A stretch of 6,671 bases of DNA from CBDUBS01 sp965365445 (GTDB lineage Bacteria; Bacteroidota; Rhodothermia; Rhodothermales; DASSAV01). The notes beneath the pieces were generated by a model, which worked only from the letters and a program-made list of their open reading frames with translations, ran no database searches and was not told where the DNA came from. The stretch spans positions 1 through 6,671 of the forward strand of contig CBDUBS010000201.1 of NCBI GenBank assembly GCA_965365445.1, read 5' to 3'. Made by a program: the position numbers and the translations under genes. Shown piece after piece: positions 6,388 through 6,671 of the stretch; positions within the stretch are counted from its first letter, which is position 1, and each line of letters begins with the position of its first letter.

Positions 6388-6671
6388 TTAGCGCTCCGGC
6401 GGGCGCTTGAAGTTGATGTTGAAGCGCACCCAGGAGGGCACGGCTTTCCAATTTCCATCGCGCAGCAAATAGGCCGGGAGCCACCTCATTTTGGTCGTTG
6501 CCGCCATAGCGATGTCGTCAAGCACAGGGTGTACGCCGTCCAGCAACTCGATCCCCCGTGGCTCCCCGTCCGCATCCACGTATACCTGCATCCGCACCGC
6601 TCCCTCAACCGATTTCCGTTGCAGGCTGTCGGGGTAGTTTACCGGGATGTCTTTTCCCAGTTCGAGGCGGG
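6388..6671 (-). CDS. TonB-like C-terminal domain protein, N-terminal part outside window
   Basis: The reverse-strand frame is open from the window edge to a TAA at 6390-6388, giving 93 visible residues. They form a TonB C-terminal domain: a YP pair at residues 12-13, EGAVRMQVYVDADGEP (22-37), GVHPVLDDIA (45-54), MRWLPAY (61-67) and a closing SWVRFNINF strand (79-87). In full-length energy transducers this domain sits in the periplasm, tethered by an N-terminal helix, and contacts the TonB box of outer-membrane receptors. Here the N-terminal half is not seen, so it could be a true TonB or another envelope protein that borrows the domain. A GTG in the middle of the domain (6597-6595) is an in-frame codon, not the real start. 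It converges with purF across 43 bp. Its presence argues for a Gram-negative cell envelope. Confidence 0.85.
   Translation of the reverse strand, partial: RLELGKDIPVNYPDSLQRKSVEGAVRMQVYVDADGEPRGIELLDGVHPVLDDIAMAATTKMRWLPAYLLRDGNWKAVPSWVRFNINFKRPPER

Overview
The window (about 6.7 kb, moderately GC-rich) looks like an ordinary chromosomal segment of a Gram-negative bacterium. Several points hint at the Bacteroidota/Rhodothermota side of the tree: most genes lack a Shine-Dalgarno sequence, the CorC/HlyC-type membrane protein resembles GldE, there is a YfiM-like envelope protein, and a TonB C-terminal domain is present. That placement is an inference, and no marker here settles it. I see no tRNA, rRNA, CRISPR array, insertion sequence or phage gene.

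Layout, left to right. (1) Positions 1-645 hold the C-terminal half of a RubisCO-like protein (form IV type) cut by the window edge. It overlaps by 4 bp (ATGA) with a 162-residue single-domain cupin at 642-1130, so the two are almost certainly co-translated. Two perfect small hairpins follow the cupin. (2) An 11-helix sodium-coupled amino-acid-type transporter (NSS/SNF family) lies at 1300-2670, followed by 172 bp without a gene but with several inverted repeats. (3) A DUF21-CBS-CBS-CorC membrane protein lies at 2843-4249, with a short overlap into an exported YfiM/DUF2279-like protein best started at a GTG (4239-4700). This pair ends at a good Rho-independent terminator (4766-4788). (4) purF, the first committed enzyme of de novo purine synthesis, lies at 4845-6344; it is of the propeptide plus [4Fe-4S] type. 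(5) On the opposite strand, converging on purF, is the C-terminal end of a TonB-like protein (6388-6671, running off the right edge). The 43 bp between them are packed with GC-rich inverted repeats.

How the genes relate. The RubisCO-like protein and the cupin form one functional module, probably sugar-phosphate or sulfur-salvage chemistry. The CorC-type protein and the YfiM-like protein form a second module at the cell envelope. The transporter and purF look like independent units. The RubisCO-like/cupin pair is the only part with real potential for undescribed biology. The rest is recognisable housekeeping.
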